From positions 62,314-126,313 of the forward strand of contig NZ_SWBR01000002.1 of assembly GCF_005116505.1 (NCBI RefSeq): a DNA stretch of 64,000 nt. Reading direction: 5' to 3'. This DNA comes from Pedobacter polaris. Lineage in GTDB: Bacteria; Bacteroidota; Bacteroidia; Sphingobacteriales; Sphingobacteriaceae. Below the pieces are notes generated by a model. That model did no database searches. It worked only from the letters and a program-made list of their open reading frames with translations, and was not told the DNA's origin. Below, one piece after another: positions 46,250 to 55,340 of this stretch. Numbering within the stretch: the stretch's first letter is position 1; every line of letters begins with the position of its first letter. Both the position numbers and the translations under genes were made by a program.

Positions 46250-48769
46250 ATGAAAAAAACTCAAATTATCGTGATTGGAAATGGAATGGTTGGATATAAG
46301 TTCTGTGAAAAGCTTAAATCGAAATCTGAGTCGTTTAATTTAATTGTTTTTGGTGAAGAATGCAGAAGAGCTTATGATCGTGTTCATTTAAGTGAGTACT
46401 TTAATGGTAAAACAGCAGAAGATCTTTCTTTATCTACAGCAACTTGGTATGAAGAACAAAATATTACACTTTTCTTAAGTAATCCCATTACTAAGATAGA
46501 TCGCGACTTTAAAATGGTGTATGCTGCAGATGGATTAAGTTATTCATACGATTATTTAGTGTTCGCTACGGGTTCTGCCGCTTTTGTACCTACAATACCA
46601 GGTGTTGAAAAAGATGGAGTTTTTGTTTATCGTACCATCGAAGATTTAGAATTGATAAGTGAGTTTGCTAAAAAAGCAAAAACTGGAGCGGTAATAGGTG
46701 GAGGTTTATTGGGCTTAGAAGCAGCCAAGGCCTTGATAGATTTGGGAATTGAACAAACTCATATTATAGAGTTTGCACCTCGTTTAATGCCTAGGCAAAT
46801 TGATGTTGCAGGAAGTGAAATGCTAAAATCTAAATTAGCTGATCTAGGATTAAAAATTCATTTGAATAAAAACACAACAAGTATAGTAGGTGATGGAAAA
46901 ATTGCAGCTATGCAATTTAGCGATGATACAAATTTAGAGGTTGACATGTTGGTCATCTCAGCAGGGATTAAACCTAGGGATGAGTTAGCTAAGGCATGTG
47001 GTATTGAGGTAGGCCAGCGAGGTGGAATTTTGGTGAATGAAAAAATGCAAACAAGTGATCCATCTGTATTTGCTATTGGCGAATGTGCTTTATATGATGG
47101 GATGATTTATGGCTTAATTGCTCCAGGATATGAAATGGCTGAAGTATTAGCTGCTAATTTGTGTGAAGGCGATAAAGAGTTTACAGGTTTTGATATGAGT
47201 ACCAAGCTTAAATTGATAGGAATTGATGTAGCTAGTTTTGGTGATAATTTTATAGATGAACCAGATTGTAGGACAATTATTTTTGAGAATAAACATAAAG
47301 GAATTTATAGCCGAATAAATGTAAGTAATGATGGACAATACCTTTTAGGAGGTATATTGATTGGTGATGCAACAGCATATAATATGCTGTTGCAAACTGT
47401 CAATAACAAAATTGTTTTACCAGAAAATCCAGAAGAACTAATTTTTGGAAGTAGAAGTGGGGGAGAAAGCGACGGAGCAGGTATAACAAGTTTACCAGAT
47501 TCGGCATTAATTTGTAGTTGCGAAGGTGTAAGTAAAGGTGATATTTGCAGTGCGGTTACTGATCAAAATTGTGAAAATCTAGACGACATTAAAAAGTGTA
47601 CAAAAGCCGGCACTGGTTGTGGTGGTTGTATTCCGATGGTTAAAGATTTAATGGTTCATACTTTTAAATCTCAAGGTAAATACGTTAAAAACGTAATTTG
47701 CGAACACTTTAACTACAGTAGACAAGAACTTTTCGATTTGATACATATTCACGAATTGAAAAGTTATGATGAAGTTTTAAATGAGTTTGGTAAAAATGAT
47801 GGATGCGAAGTTTGTAAGCCATTAGTTGCTTCATTATTAGCAAGTCTTTGGAATGAAATGATTCTGAAAAAAGGAAACGATGTTGCGCAAGATAGTAATG
47901 ATCGTTTTTTAGCGAATATTCAAAAAGGTGGTTCATATTCTGTGGTTCCCCGAGTTCCAGGAGGAGAAATTACACCAGATAAATTAATTATCATCGGCGA
48001 GGTAGCCAAAAAATATAATCTCTATACCAAAATTACTGGAGGACAACGCATTGATATGTTTGGTGCGCACCTTAATGACCTTCCAATTATTTGGGAAGAG
48101 TTAATTGCAGCTGGTTTTGAAAGCGGACATGCTTATGGCAAAGGTTTAAGAACTGTTAAAAGTTGTGTAGGAAGTACTTGGTGCAGATTTGGTTTACATG
48201 ATAGTGTAAGTTATGCCATTAGAATTGAGGAAAGATACAGAGGTATTAGAGCACCACACAAATTCAAATCTGCCGTTAGTGGCTGCATTAGAGAATGTGC
48301 TGAAGCGCAGAGTAAGGATTTTGGTATCATCGCAACAGAAAAAGGCTGGAATTTATACGTATGTGGTAATGGAGGTAGCAAACCTCAACATGCTTTATTG
48401 TTGGCAACCGATTTAGATAGTGAGACTTGCATCAAGTATATCGATCGCTTTTTAATGTTTTACATCCGCACTGCAGACCCATTAACAAGAACAGCAACTT
48501 GGCTAAATAAAATGGAAGGTGGAATTGATTATTTACGCAACGTAGTAATTAATGATAGTTTAGGAATGGCCGAACAATGGGAACAAGAAATTGAAAATTT
48601 AATTAGTTCATACAAATGCGAATGGAAGGAGGCAGTAGAAAATCCTGCCATCAGAAAAAGATTTTCTCACTTTGTGAATGCACCAGAGGAGAAAGATCCA
48701 ACCATTGAATTTGTAGATATGCGTGGACAGAAACGCGTAGCAGAATGGAAAACTTCTAACCAAATATAA
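46250..48769 (+). CDS. nirB: assimilatory nitrite reductase (NADH), large subunit
   Basis: Cytoplasmic siroheme enzyme of 839 residues reducing nitrite to ammonium. The FAD/NAD oxidoreductase part (about 1-400) has VIGNGMVGYKF and VIGGGLLGLEAA. A BFD-like [2Fe-2S] domain has Cys422, 424, 457 and 460 (CSCEG...GCGGC). A second BFD-like segment around residue 485-545 keeps a CEVC pair. The nitrite/sulfite reductase domain has GGEITPDKL, and the siroheme/[4Fe-4S] ligands Cys639-x5-Cys645 and Cys679-x3-Cys683. First gene of the rightward nitrate/nitrite cluster, preceded by two palindromes. Confidence 0.95.
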   Translation: MKKTQIIVIGNGMVGYKFCEKLKSKSESFNLIVFGEECRRAYDRVHLSEYFNGKTAEDLSLSTATWYEEQNITLFLSNPITKIDRDFKMVYAADGLSYSYDYLVFATGSAAFVPTIPGVEKDGVFVYRTIEDLELISEFAKKAKTGAVIGGGLLGLEAAKALIDLGIEQTHIIEFAPRLMPRQIDVAGSEMLKSKLADLGLKIHLNKNTTSIVGDGKIAAMQFSDDTNLEVDMLVISAGIKPRDELAKACGIEVGQRGGILVNEKMQTSDPSVFAIGECALYDGMIYGLIAPGYEMAEVLAANLCEGDKEFTGFDMSTKLKLIGIDVASFGDNFIDEPDCRTIIFENKHKGIYSRINVSNDGQYLLGGILIGDATAYNMLLQTVNNKIVLPENPEELIFGSRSGGESDGAGITSLPDSALICSCEGVSKGDICSAVTDQNCENLDDIKKCTKAGTGCGGCIPMVKDLMVHTFKSQGKYVKNVICEHFNYSRQELFDLIHIHELKSYDEVLNEFGKNDGCEVCKPLVASLLASLWNEMILKKGNDVAQDSNDRFLANIQKGGSYSVVPRVPGGEITPDKLIIIGEVAKKYNLYTKITGGQRIDMFGAHLNDLPIIWEELIAAGFESGHAYGKGLRTVKSCVGSTWCRFGLHDSVSYAIRIEERYRGIRAPHKFKSAVSGCIRECAEAQSKDFGIIATEKGWNLYVCGNGGSKPQHALLLATDLDSETCIKYIDRFLMFYIRTADPLTRTATWLNKMEGGIDYLRNVVINDSLGMAEQWEQEIENLISSYKCEWKEAVENPAIRKRFSHFVNAPEEKDPTIEFVDMRGQKRVAEWKTSNQI

Positions 48770-48790
48770 AGTGTATGGTCGATTGTCGAA

Positions 48791-48839
48791 TAGTCAATAG
48801 CTTGGATTAATAAGCTTAACGACTATTAACTATTGACTA
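48791..48839. repeat. imperfect inverted repeat between nirB and nirD
   Basis: Arms TAGTCAATAG (48791-48800) and CTATTGACTA (48830-48839) flank an inner AGCTT...AAGCT pair. The word CTATTAACTAT recurs in the repeat at 51095-51178. Confidence 0.5.
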
Positions 48840-48884
48840 AAAACTATGAACCAGTTTAATTATGAACCTTAAACCCTAAAGAAG

Positions 48885-49229
48885 ATGACAGACACATCAA
48901 ATTGGTTAGCAGCTTGCCGAGTCGAAGACGCCGTAGAAAATGGCGGCGTTTGTGTAAAAAATGGTGAAGAACAAATTGCCCTTTTTTATTTTAAGAGAAG
49001 AAATGAATGGTTTGCAACGCAGAATGAATGTCCGCACCGCAAACAGATGGCTTTAAGCCGAGGAATGATTGGATCAACTACAGATGAACCTAAAGTAGCT
49101 TGTCCATTCCACAAAAAGACTTTTTCACTTCATACTGGCGAATGTTTAAGTGGCGATGAATGCGCTATTAAAACTTATCCGGTAAAAATTGATAACGGAA
49201 TTGTCTACATCGGGAAATCTCCGAAATAA
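48885..49229 (+). CDS. nirD: nitrite reductase small subunit (Rieske)
   Basis: Small subunit of the NADH nitrite reductase, 114 residues, Rieske fold. Unlike E. coli NirD, this one retains ligand-like residues: Cys49-x-His51 (ECPHRK) and Cys73-x2-His76 (CPFHK), so it may bind a [2Fe-2S] cluster. Located 115 bases after nirB, separated by an inverted repeat. Confidence 0.9.
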   Translation: MTDTSNWLAACRVEDAVENGGVCVKNGEEQIALFYFKRRNEWFATQNECPHRKQMALSRGMIGSTTDEPKVACPFHKKTFSLHTGECLSGDECAIKTYPVKIDNGIVYIGKSPK

Positions 49230-49289
49230 ATCATAATCGTATGAAATAACCAGTCATACGTAATTTAAACCAACAAAAAAACTGACATT

Positions 49290-49685
49290 ATGAATCTTAA
49301 AAAATTTGTAGCCTTAACTGGCTGCCTAGCATTAACTATGCTCTTTTTTACCGCAAAAGCCCAAACAAAAGCTGTTTTGTTTGATGGAATTCTAGTTGCG
49401 GGATATGTTGACAATGGTGCTTTTGTCAACTGCGCAGGACCCAGTATTAAATTCAGCAAAAAACCATATACAATTTTAGTAGGTATGTTGCCTAGCATAA
49501 GAATTAAGGAAGATAAAGTTGCCACCGGAGCAAGCCAAAATACATTGGTTACACCAAATCTTGGTTTTGGTGCAACAGCTGTTTTCCATCACGTAGCCTT
49601 GCAAGTACCATTTTATTATAATGCTAAAACAGCAGCTAAAGATGGAAAATGGAACGTGGGCGTAGGCCTGGGTTATAAGTTTTAA
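49290..49685 (+). CDS. small exported protein of the nitrate cluster
   Basis: 131 residues with a signal peptide (1-25, ending AKAQ). The mature part is about 105 residues of alternating strands (FDGILVAGYVDNG, TILVGMLPSIRI, NVGVGLGYKF) and ends in Phe, as many outer-membrane barrels do. It is too short for a classic porin. I recognise no family. Its position between nirD and the nitrate transporter, in the same direction, suggests a role in anion passage through the outer membrane; this is inference. Confidence 0.65.
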   Translation: MNLKKFVALTGCLALTMLFFTAKAQTKAVLFDGILVAGYVDNGAFVNCAGPSIKFSKKPYTILVGMLPSIRIKEDKVATGASQNTLVTPNLGFGATAVFHHVALQVPFYYNAKTAAKDGKWNVGVGLGYKF

Positions 49686-49712
49686 TATTTACTCATTTTA
49701 AATTAAGCAATC

Positions 49713-51074
49713 ATGACTAATATAACCGCTCAGCCGTTAAGCAGGCTTAATATATTTTCGCTAAAAGGTGTTCAAATGAAAACCTTTCACATTACTTGGC
49801 TTACTTTTTTCTTTTGTTTTTTTGCATGGTTTGGGATGGCTCCCTTAATGAAGATAGCCAGAGAGCAACTGCATCTTACAAAAGACCAAGTAGGTAATAT
49901 CCAAATCGCATCTGTTTCTGCCACTATTATTGCTCGTTTGTTAATTGGTAGGTTAATAGACAAATTTGGACCAAAATTGATTTATACATGGTTATTGGTC
50001 ATTTGTGCCATTCCAGTTTTGCTAATAGGCACAAGTCAATCTTATACCTCTTTCTTACTTTTCAGGTTAGCAATTGGGGTTATTGGAGCTTCATTTGTAA
50101 TTACCCAATTTCATACTTCCATTATGTTTGCGCCTAACATTAAAGGAACTGCCAATGCAACTGCAGGTGGTTTTGGAAATGCAGGTGGCGGAGCAGCAAA
50201 CTTTTTTATGCCATTAATTGCATCTGGTTTTACTGCGCTGGGCCTTTGTAGCACCGAAGATAGTTGGAGGTTTGCCATGCTTGTTCCAGGAGTAATGTTA
50301 TTGGTTTGCGCTTTTTTATATCATCGGTATACACTTGATAGCCCAAAAGGTGATTTTAAAGACCTACCTGCAACAGAAAAAAGCACCAAGAATACTTTTT
50401 TAATTGCCGCTAAAGATTACCGCACTTGGATTTTAACCATCGCCTATGCAGCTTGTTTCGGCGTAGAAATTACAGTAGATAATTTTGCACCTATCTTTTT
50501 TACAGATTCGTTTGGCTCAACAATAGCCATTGCAGGAATGGTTGCTGGGATTTTTGGCTGGATTAATATTTTCGCTAGACCATTAGGCGGAATTGTAGCT
50601 GATAAAATTGACAAAACTTGGGGCTTTGATGGTAAAACGCTCTTGCTTTCTGTTTTACTTTTAGTGGAGGGAGTAGGGATTATTTGGTTTGCAAAATCTG
50701 GCAACATTAGTATGGCTATTTTAATGATGTTCATTTTTGGAATGAGTTTAAAAATGGCAAATGGCGCAACTTATAGTTTGGTTCCCTTTATTAACCCACT
50801 GGCGGTAGGTAGCGTGGCAGGAATTGTTGGCGCAGGTGGTAATATTGGTGCAATGTTAATTGCTTTCATGTTTAAGGCTAAAGCAACACACGTTGTTAAA
50901 AATGTTGTAGAAAACGGTGTAACTGTTCAAAAAGACTTGATTGATTATACCAGTGCTTTCACCTTGTTGGGCTATATTATATTGGGAATTGGTATTGCAG
51001 TATTGGTTTTTAGAACGGTTACTGCACAAAAACGCTCAGGAATTGAAGATTTGAATATCGTTACTGCTAAATAG
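49713..51074 (+). CDS. narK: nitrate/nitrite transporter, NNP family of MFS
   Basis: Inner-membrane protein of 453 residues with twelve predicted helices. The nitrate signature appears as GGFGNAGGGAANFFMP near residue 150 and again as GIVGAGGNIGAM near residue 370; the MFS loop motif is GRLIDKFGPK. It is of the NarK/NasA type and would bring nitrate to the cytoplasmic reductase encoded next. The loop between helices 6 and 7 and the extended last periplasmic loop are typical. Confidence 0.93.
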   Translation: MTNITAQPLSRLNIFSLKGVQMKTFHITWLTFFFCFFAWFGMAPLMKIAREQLHLTKDQVGNIQIASVSATIIARLLIGRLIDKFGPKLIYTWLLVICAIPVLLIGTSQSYTSFLLFRLAIGVIGASFVITQFHTSIMFAPNIKGTANATAGGFGNAGGGAANFFMPLIASGFTALGLCSTEDSWRFAMLVPGVMLLVCAFLYHRYTLDSPKGDFKDLPATEKSTKNTFLIAAKDYRTWILTIAYAACFGVEITVDNFAPIFFTDSFGSTIAIAGMVAGIFGWINIFARPLGGIVADKIDKTWGFDGKTLLLSVLLLVEGVGIIWFAKSGNISMAILMMFIFGMSLKMANGATYSLVPFINPLAVGSVAGIVGAGGNIGAMLIAFMFKAKATHVVKNVVENGVTVQKDLIDYTSAFTLLGYIILGIGIAVLVFRTVTAQKRSGIEDLNIVTAK

Positions 51075-51094
51075 CTAGTTGATGGCTTATAGCT

Positions 51095-51178
51095 AATGGT
51101 CAATAGTTGATAGCCGAGTTGTCTATATAATCATAGATTACTGGAAATTGAACCATAAACTATTAACTATCAACCATT
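51095..51178. repeat. imperfect inverted repeat between the transporter and nitrate reductase
   Basis: Arms at 51095-51113 and 51160-51178 match at 16 of 19 positions when inverted. It shares the CTATTAACTAT word with the repeat between nirB and nirD. Confidence 0.5.
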
Positions 51179-51190
51179 GTCCCCTTAACT

Positions 51191-54100
51191 ATGAACAATC
51201 AAAAAAACATATTGGCAACTCAAACCACAACCTGCTGTTATTGCGGAGTAGGTTGTGGTATTGTTGTTACCAAAGAAGCGCATGAGCATATTACTGTATC
51301 CGGTGATGTGAATCATCCTGTTAATAAAGGGATGTTGTGTAGCAAGGGAATGAATTTGCATTATACCGTTAATGATAAAAGTGATCGATTACTTTATCCG
51401 CAAATGCGGTATCATAAAAACATGCCTTTACAAAGGGTAAGTTGGGATGTTGCTCTAGAAAGAACGGCTGCTGTTTTTAAAACACTAATTAAAAAATACG
51501 GTGCAGATAGTGTAGCTTTTTATGCCAGCGGACAATGTTTAACAGAAGAATATTACGTAGTAAATAAGCTGATTAAAGGGTTTATTGGAAGCAATAATAT
51601 TGATACGAATAGCCGTTTGTGCATGAGTAGTGCAGTAATGGGCTATAAAATGAGTTTGGGTGAGGATAGTGTTCCCATTAGTTACGATGATTTAGAATTA
51701 GCAGATTGTATATTTGTATCTGGTGCAAATCCTGCTTGGTGTCATCCTATTTTATGGCGAAGAGTAGAAGCTGCTAAAGAGAAAAATCCAAACTTAAAGA
51801 TCATTGTAAGCGATCCAAGGAAAACCCAAACTTGTTCTTTAGCGGATGTTCATTTACAACTAAATCCAGGTACCGATATTACGCTACACCATGCTATAGG
51901 AAGATGTTTGATAGAGGACGGCAAGGTAGACCAAGATTTCATTAACAATAGTACCAATGGTTACGGAAAATACAAGGAAACCGTTTTTGAGACCACCATA
52001 TTTGAAGCAGCCATTATTTGTGGCGTAGCTGAAAGTGACATCCGGCTTGCGGCATCTTATATAGCAAATGCTAGGGGTTTCATCACCATGTGGACAATGG
52101 GTTTAAATCAAAGTGTAATTGGTACCCATAAAAATCTATCCTTAATTAACCTTAACCTCATTACTGGTCATATTGGTAAACCTGGCAGCGGACCATTCTC
52201 TTTAACAGGTCAACCTAATGCAATGGGCGGTAGGGAAGTTGGCGGATTAAGTAATTTGTTACCAGCGCACAGAAATTTAGCAAATGAAGAACACCGAAAT
52301 GAGGTAGAGAAATTTTGGCAAATCCCTTTGGGCACAATTAGTGCAAAACCTGGTTTAACCGCTACTGAAATGTTCGAGGAATTGAATACAGGGAAATTGA
52401 AAGCTGTTTGGATTTTATGCACCAATCCGTTAATTAGTTTGCCAGATGTTCGCGTAGCAGAAGCAGGACTAAAGAAAGCGAAGTTTGTTGTGGTACAAGA
52501 TATTAGCAACAAAGTTGAAACTTTAAAATATGCAGATGTAGTATTGCCAGCAGCAGCTTGGGCCGAAAAAGAAGGCACAATGACCAATGCTGGTCGCTAT
52601 ATTTCTTACCTCAGTAAAATTGTAGATGCACCAGGGGAGGCAATTCCAGATGCAGAAATCATTTGTCGTTTTGCAAAGAAGATGGGTTATAAAGGTTTCG
52701 ATTTTGAAAATGCAGCTGCCATTTACGATGAACACGCTGCACTAACCGAAGGAACCCATATTGATATAAGTGGTTTGAGTTATGCTATTTTGAAAGAGAA
52801 AAGAGCAATTCAGTGGCCTTATCCTAAAAATAGTACTGGTTATGGTACGTCAAGATTATTTACAGACCATCAATTTTATACACCAGATCAAAAAGCAAAT
52901 ATTCAGTCGTTTAGCGACCAAAATAAGTCTGAACCTTTAACGCCAGACCACCCACTAATTTTAACAACAGGAAGAATTAGAGACCAATGGCATACCAGAA
53001 GTAAGACAGGAAAAGTAAATAAGCTCAATCAACATATCAGCGAATCTTTTTTAGAAATTAACCCCACTGATGCAAAAGCAAGAAATATAGCCGATAATGA
53101 TGTTGTTGAAGTTTTAAGCCTGAGGGGAAATGTAAGGGTTAAAGCTAAATTTTCTGATGATATAAAAGCAGGTGTGGTGTTTATGCCAATGCATTGGGGA
53201 CTGATTTTAGACAGCGATTTGAATAGAGTTAACAACCTTACCAACAATCTGGTTGATCCGATAAGTAAAGAACCAGATTTTAAATATACAGCAGTACAAG
53301 TTAAGCTTTACCAAAAAGCAAGGCAGAAAATAGTAATAATTGGTGCTGGGGCTGGCGCTTGTGGTTTTGTAAAAAGTTATAGGGCATTAAATACTACAGA
53401 TGATATTGAAATCTTTAGTAAAGAAAATTTTCCTTTTTATAATAGAGTTTTGTTACCAGACTATATCATTGGGACTTTGCCTTGGCAAAACCTAATTAAG
53501 ATGAGTGATAGTGAAGAACAGGATTATCGCATTAAATTACATAGAGGTTTAGGAATTGAAACGATTGATAAACACAACAAAACAATTACAGACAGTAAGG
53601 GAGAAATCCATAGTTATGATGTCTTATTATTGGCAACAGGAAGTAGAGCTTTTGTTTTAAAGGATATTCCGAAGTTGGAAGGTATATTTACAATGAGAAG
53701 TCGTGATGATGCTGATGGTTTTAGAAAGCATATTGATACCACCACAGGGAGGGTAATTATTGTGGGCGGAGGTTTATTAGGAATTGAACTGGCCACTTCG
53801 TTAGCAGAAACTGGATCAAAAGTGACAATCATACAACGAATTTCACGATTGATGGGTAGACAATTGGATGCATTGGGTAGTCAGTTGCTACACGAAGAAT
53901 TAATAAGTAAAGGTATTGAGGTCTTTTATAATGATGAAGTTGATCGTTTTTTAGGTGATAAGAATATTTCAGGCATTCGTTTAAAAAGTGGTTTGCTAAT
54001 AGACTGCGAAACATTGGTGATCGCCATTGGCACAGTGCCTAATATAGAAATGATTAAGGAAGCTGGTATTGATTGTCAAAGAGGTGTTGTGGTTGACGAA

Positions 54101-54787
54101 TACTTAAGGACTAGCGAAAAGGATATTTTTGCTGTTGGTGAGATTGCTGAATTTGATGGTGAACTTTATGGGATAACTGCTGCTGCAGAACAACAAGCTG
54201 ATATTGTTGCTAGGTTTCTTTGTGGAGATATTGCTAAGTATTACAAGGGCAGTCTTTTAATGAACATCTTAAAAATGAACAGCTTAGCCGTTTGTTGCTT
54301 GGGTTTAGCAGAAATACCAAATGATGACCCAACTTATGAGGAAATTGTTTTTATTGATCGAGCTAAGCGTTATTATAAAAAATGTATTGTACACAATGAT
54401 AAATTGGTTGGTGCCATTCTTATTGGTGATAAAAGCGAGTTTTTAGAATTTAGAAACCTAATCGAAAATAAAATGGAGTTGAGCGAAAAGCGTCTTCAAT
54501 TATTGAGAAGTGGGAACACTGCTGAACCAATTATTGGCAAAACAGTTTGTAGTTGCAACAACGTTGGTGAAGGAAACTTAATTAATAAAATTAAGGATGG
54601 TTGTACGGATCATTTGCAACTTTGCCAGCTTACAGGAGCTGGAATGGGTTGTGGTAGTTGCAGGCCAGAAGTTAAAGCAATTTTAGATTCATTTGTAAAT
54701 GTGAAGAAAAACGATGTTGAAGATGGGCGTCATTGCGAGGAACGAAGCAATCTCCTTGTTGAACCAATAGCAAGCCCAGCGCTTTAA
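51191..54787 (+). CDS. nasC: assimilatory nitrate reductase fused to NADH-type flavoprotein and BFD domain
   Basis: Cytoplasmic 1198-residue enzyme. Residues 1-700 are a NasA/NapA-type Mo-bisMGD reductase: [4Fe-4S] ligands Cys15, 18, 22 and 49, the Mo-ligand Cys in NSRLCMSS, and the C-terminal TGRIRDQWHTRSKTG segment. Residues about 713-1110 are a pyridine-nucleotide-disulfide oxidoreductase (VIIGAGAGACGF; VIVGGGLLGIELA). A BFD-like [2Fe-2S] domain has Cys1120, 1122, 1154 and 1157. Thus electron entry and nitrate reduction are on one chain, replacing the separate NasB subunit. The last about 23 residues are encoded by a palindromic repeat and are not native. Confidence 0.93.
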   Translation: MNNQKNILATQTTTCCYCGVGCGIVVTKEAHEHITVSGDVNHPVNKGMLCSKGMNLHYTVNDKSDRLLYPQMRYHKNMPLQRVSWDVALERTAAVFKTLIKKYGADSVAFYASGQCLTEEYYVVNKLIKGFIGSNNIDTNSRLCMSSAVMGYKMSLGEDSVPISYDDLELADCIFVSGANPAWCHPILWRRVEAAKEKNPNLKIIVSDPRKTQTCSLADVHLQLNPGTDITLHHAIGRCLIEDGKVDQDFINNSTNGYGKYKETVFETTIFEAAIICGVAESDIRLAASYIANARGFITMWTMGLNQSVIGTHKNLSLINLNLITGHIGKPGSGPFSLTGQPNAMGGREVGGLSNLLPAHRNLANEEHRNEVEKFWQIPLGTISAKPGLTATEMFEELNTGKLKAVWILCTNPLISLPDVRVAEAGLKKAKFVVVQDISNKVETLKYADVVLPAAAWAEKEGTMTNAGRYISYLSKIVDAPGEAIPDAEIICRFAKKMGYKGFDFENAAAIYDEHAALTEGTHIDISGLSYAILKEKRAIQWPYPKNSTGYGTSRLFTDHQFYTPDQKANIQSFSDQNKSEPLTPDHPLILTTGRIRDQWHTRSKTGKVNKLNQHISESFLEINPTDAKARNIADNDVVEVLSLRGNVRVKAKFSDDIKAGVVFMPMHWGLILDSDLNRVNNLTNNLVDPISKEPDFKYTAVQVKLYQKARQKIVIIGAGAGACGFVKSYRALNTTDDIEIFSKENFPFYNRVLLPDYIIGTLPWQNLIKMSDSEEQDYRIKLHRGLGIETIDKHNKTITDSKGEIHSYDVLLLATGSRAFVLKDIPKLEGIFTMRSRDDADGFRKHIDTTTGRVIIVGGGLLGIELATSLAETGSKVTIIQRISRLMGRQLDALGSQLLHEELISKGIEVFYNDEVDRFLGDKNISGIRLKSGLLIDCETLVIAIGTVPNIEMIKEAGIDCQRGVVVDEYLRTSEKDIFAVGEIAEFDGELYGITAAAEQQADIVARFLCGDIAKYYKGSLLMNILKMNSLAVCCLGLAEIPNDDPTYEEIVFIDRAKRYYKKCIVHNDKLVGAILIGDKSEFLEFRNLIENKMELSEKRLQLLRSGNTAEPIIGKTVCSCNNVGEGNLINKIKDGCTDHLQLCQLTGAGMGCGSCRPEVKAILDSFVNVKKNDVEDGRHCEERSNLLVEPIASPAL

Positions 54788-54812
54788 GATTGCTTCGTGC
54801 CTCGCAATGACG
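54728..54812. repeat. REP-like palindromic repeat at the 3' end of the nitrate reductase gene
   Basis: Arms CGTCATTGCGAGG...AGCAATCT (54728-54753) and their inverse (54787-54812) pair over 26 bases with one mismatch around a 33-base loop. This CGTCATTGCGAGGxACGAAGCAATCT word is a widespread dispersed repeat in bacteria including Bacteroidota. Here its left arm and loop are read through and supply the stop codon. Confidence 0.85.
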
Positions 54813-54836
54813 TATAATGATTAAGATAATAAAAAT

Positions 54837-55334
54837 ATGAAAAAACCTATCGGACCATCGGAATTTAAAAACTTAAAAGGAATTGAATATTTCAAATTCG
54901 AAGAAGATTTTATTGAAGATAATGTTCGCTGTATACCCATGGTTGTTCGTTTTAAGATGGATGCTGTTGGCATTAAATTAAAATTATCAGAATGGAGCAA
55001 ATTTCATTCAGATGAAAGAATAGAATTAGCGATTATGCCTATCTCAGATCAGACTGAGTTAAAGAACTATTATAATTATTTACTTAGTTTGATTGAAAAA
55101 TACACCAACAACAAAGCAACAATTATACCTGTTGATCCAATACCGATTTGGACAGAATTAGATCAATTGCCACGAATATTGGAAGAAAAATTGGAAGAAG
55201 TGGGCATGAGGATTTCTTTAGAACAATGGAAAAAACTGTCTAACATTCAACGTTTTACTTTACTAAAATTGTGTAGGCCAGGGCATGAGAATAAAAATTT
55301 TCCGAAGGCAATATTAGAGTTTGGATTAAGCTAA
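54837..55334 (+). CDS. nitrate reductase associated protein
   Basis: 165 residues, no cysteine motif of note, no signal peptide. The sequence matches the conserved family called nitrate reductase associated protein, with FKNLKGIEYFKFEEDFIEDNVRCIPMVVRFK-type opening (about residues 11-40) and the WKKLSNIQRFTLLKLC stretch. It occurs next to assimilatory nitrate reductase genes in cyanobacteria and Bacteroidota; the role is unknown, possibly in maturation or regulation. It follows the nitrate reductase by about 50 bases, beyond the inserted repeat. Confidence 0.85.
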   Translation: MKKPIGPSEFKNLKGIEYFKFEEDFIEDNVRCIPMVVRFKMDAVGIKLKLSEWSKFHSDERIELAIMPISDQTELKNYYNYLLSLIEKYTNNKATIIPVDPIPIWTELDQLPRILEEKLEEVGMRISLEQWKKLSNIQRFTLLKLCRPGHENKNFPKAILEFGLS

Positions 55335-55340
55335 ATAAAT

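Noticed and set aside
47147..48416. Antisense and alternative frames within nirB
   Set aside because: nirB is fully explained by its domains and cysteine motifs; the others lack any support.
54728..54812. The palindrome read as a plain transcription terminator
   Set aside because: The arms match a widespread dispersed repeat, the loop is 33 bases and no T run follows; any termination effect would be secondary.
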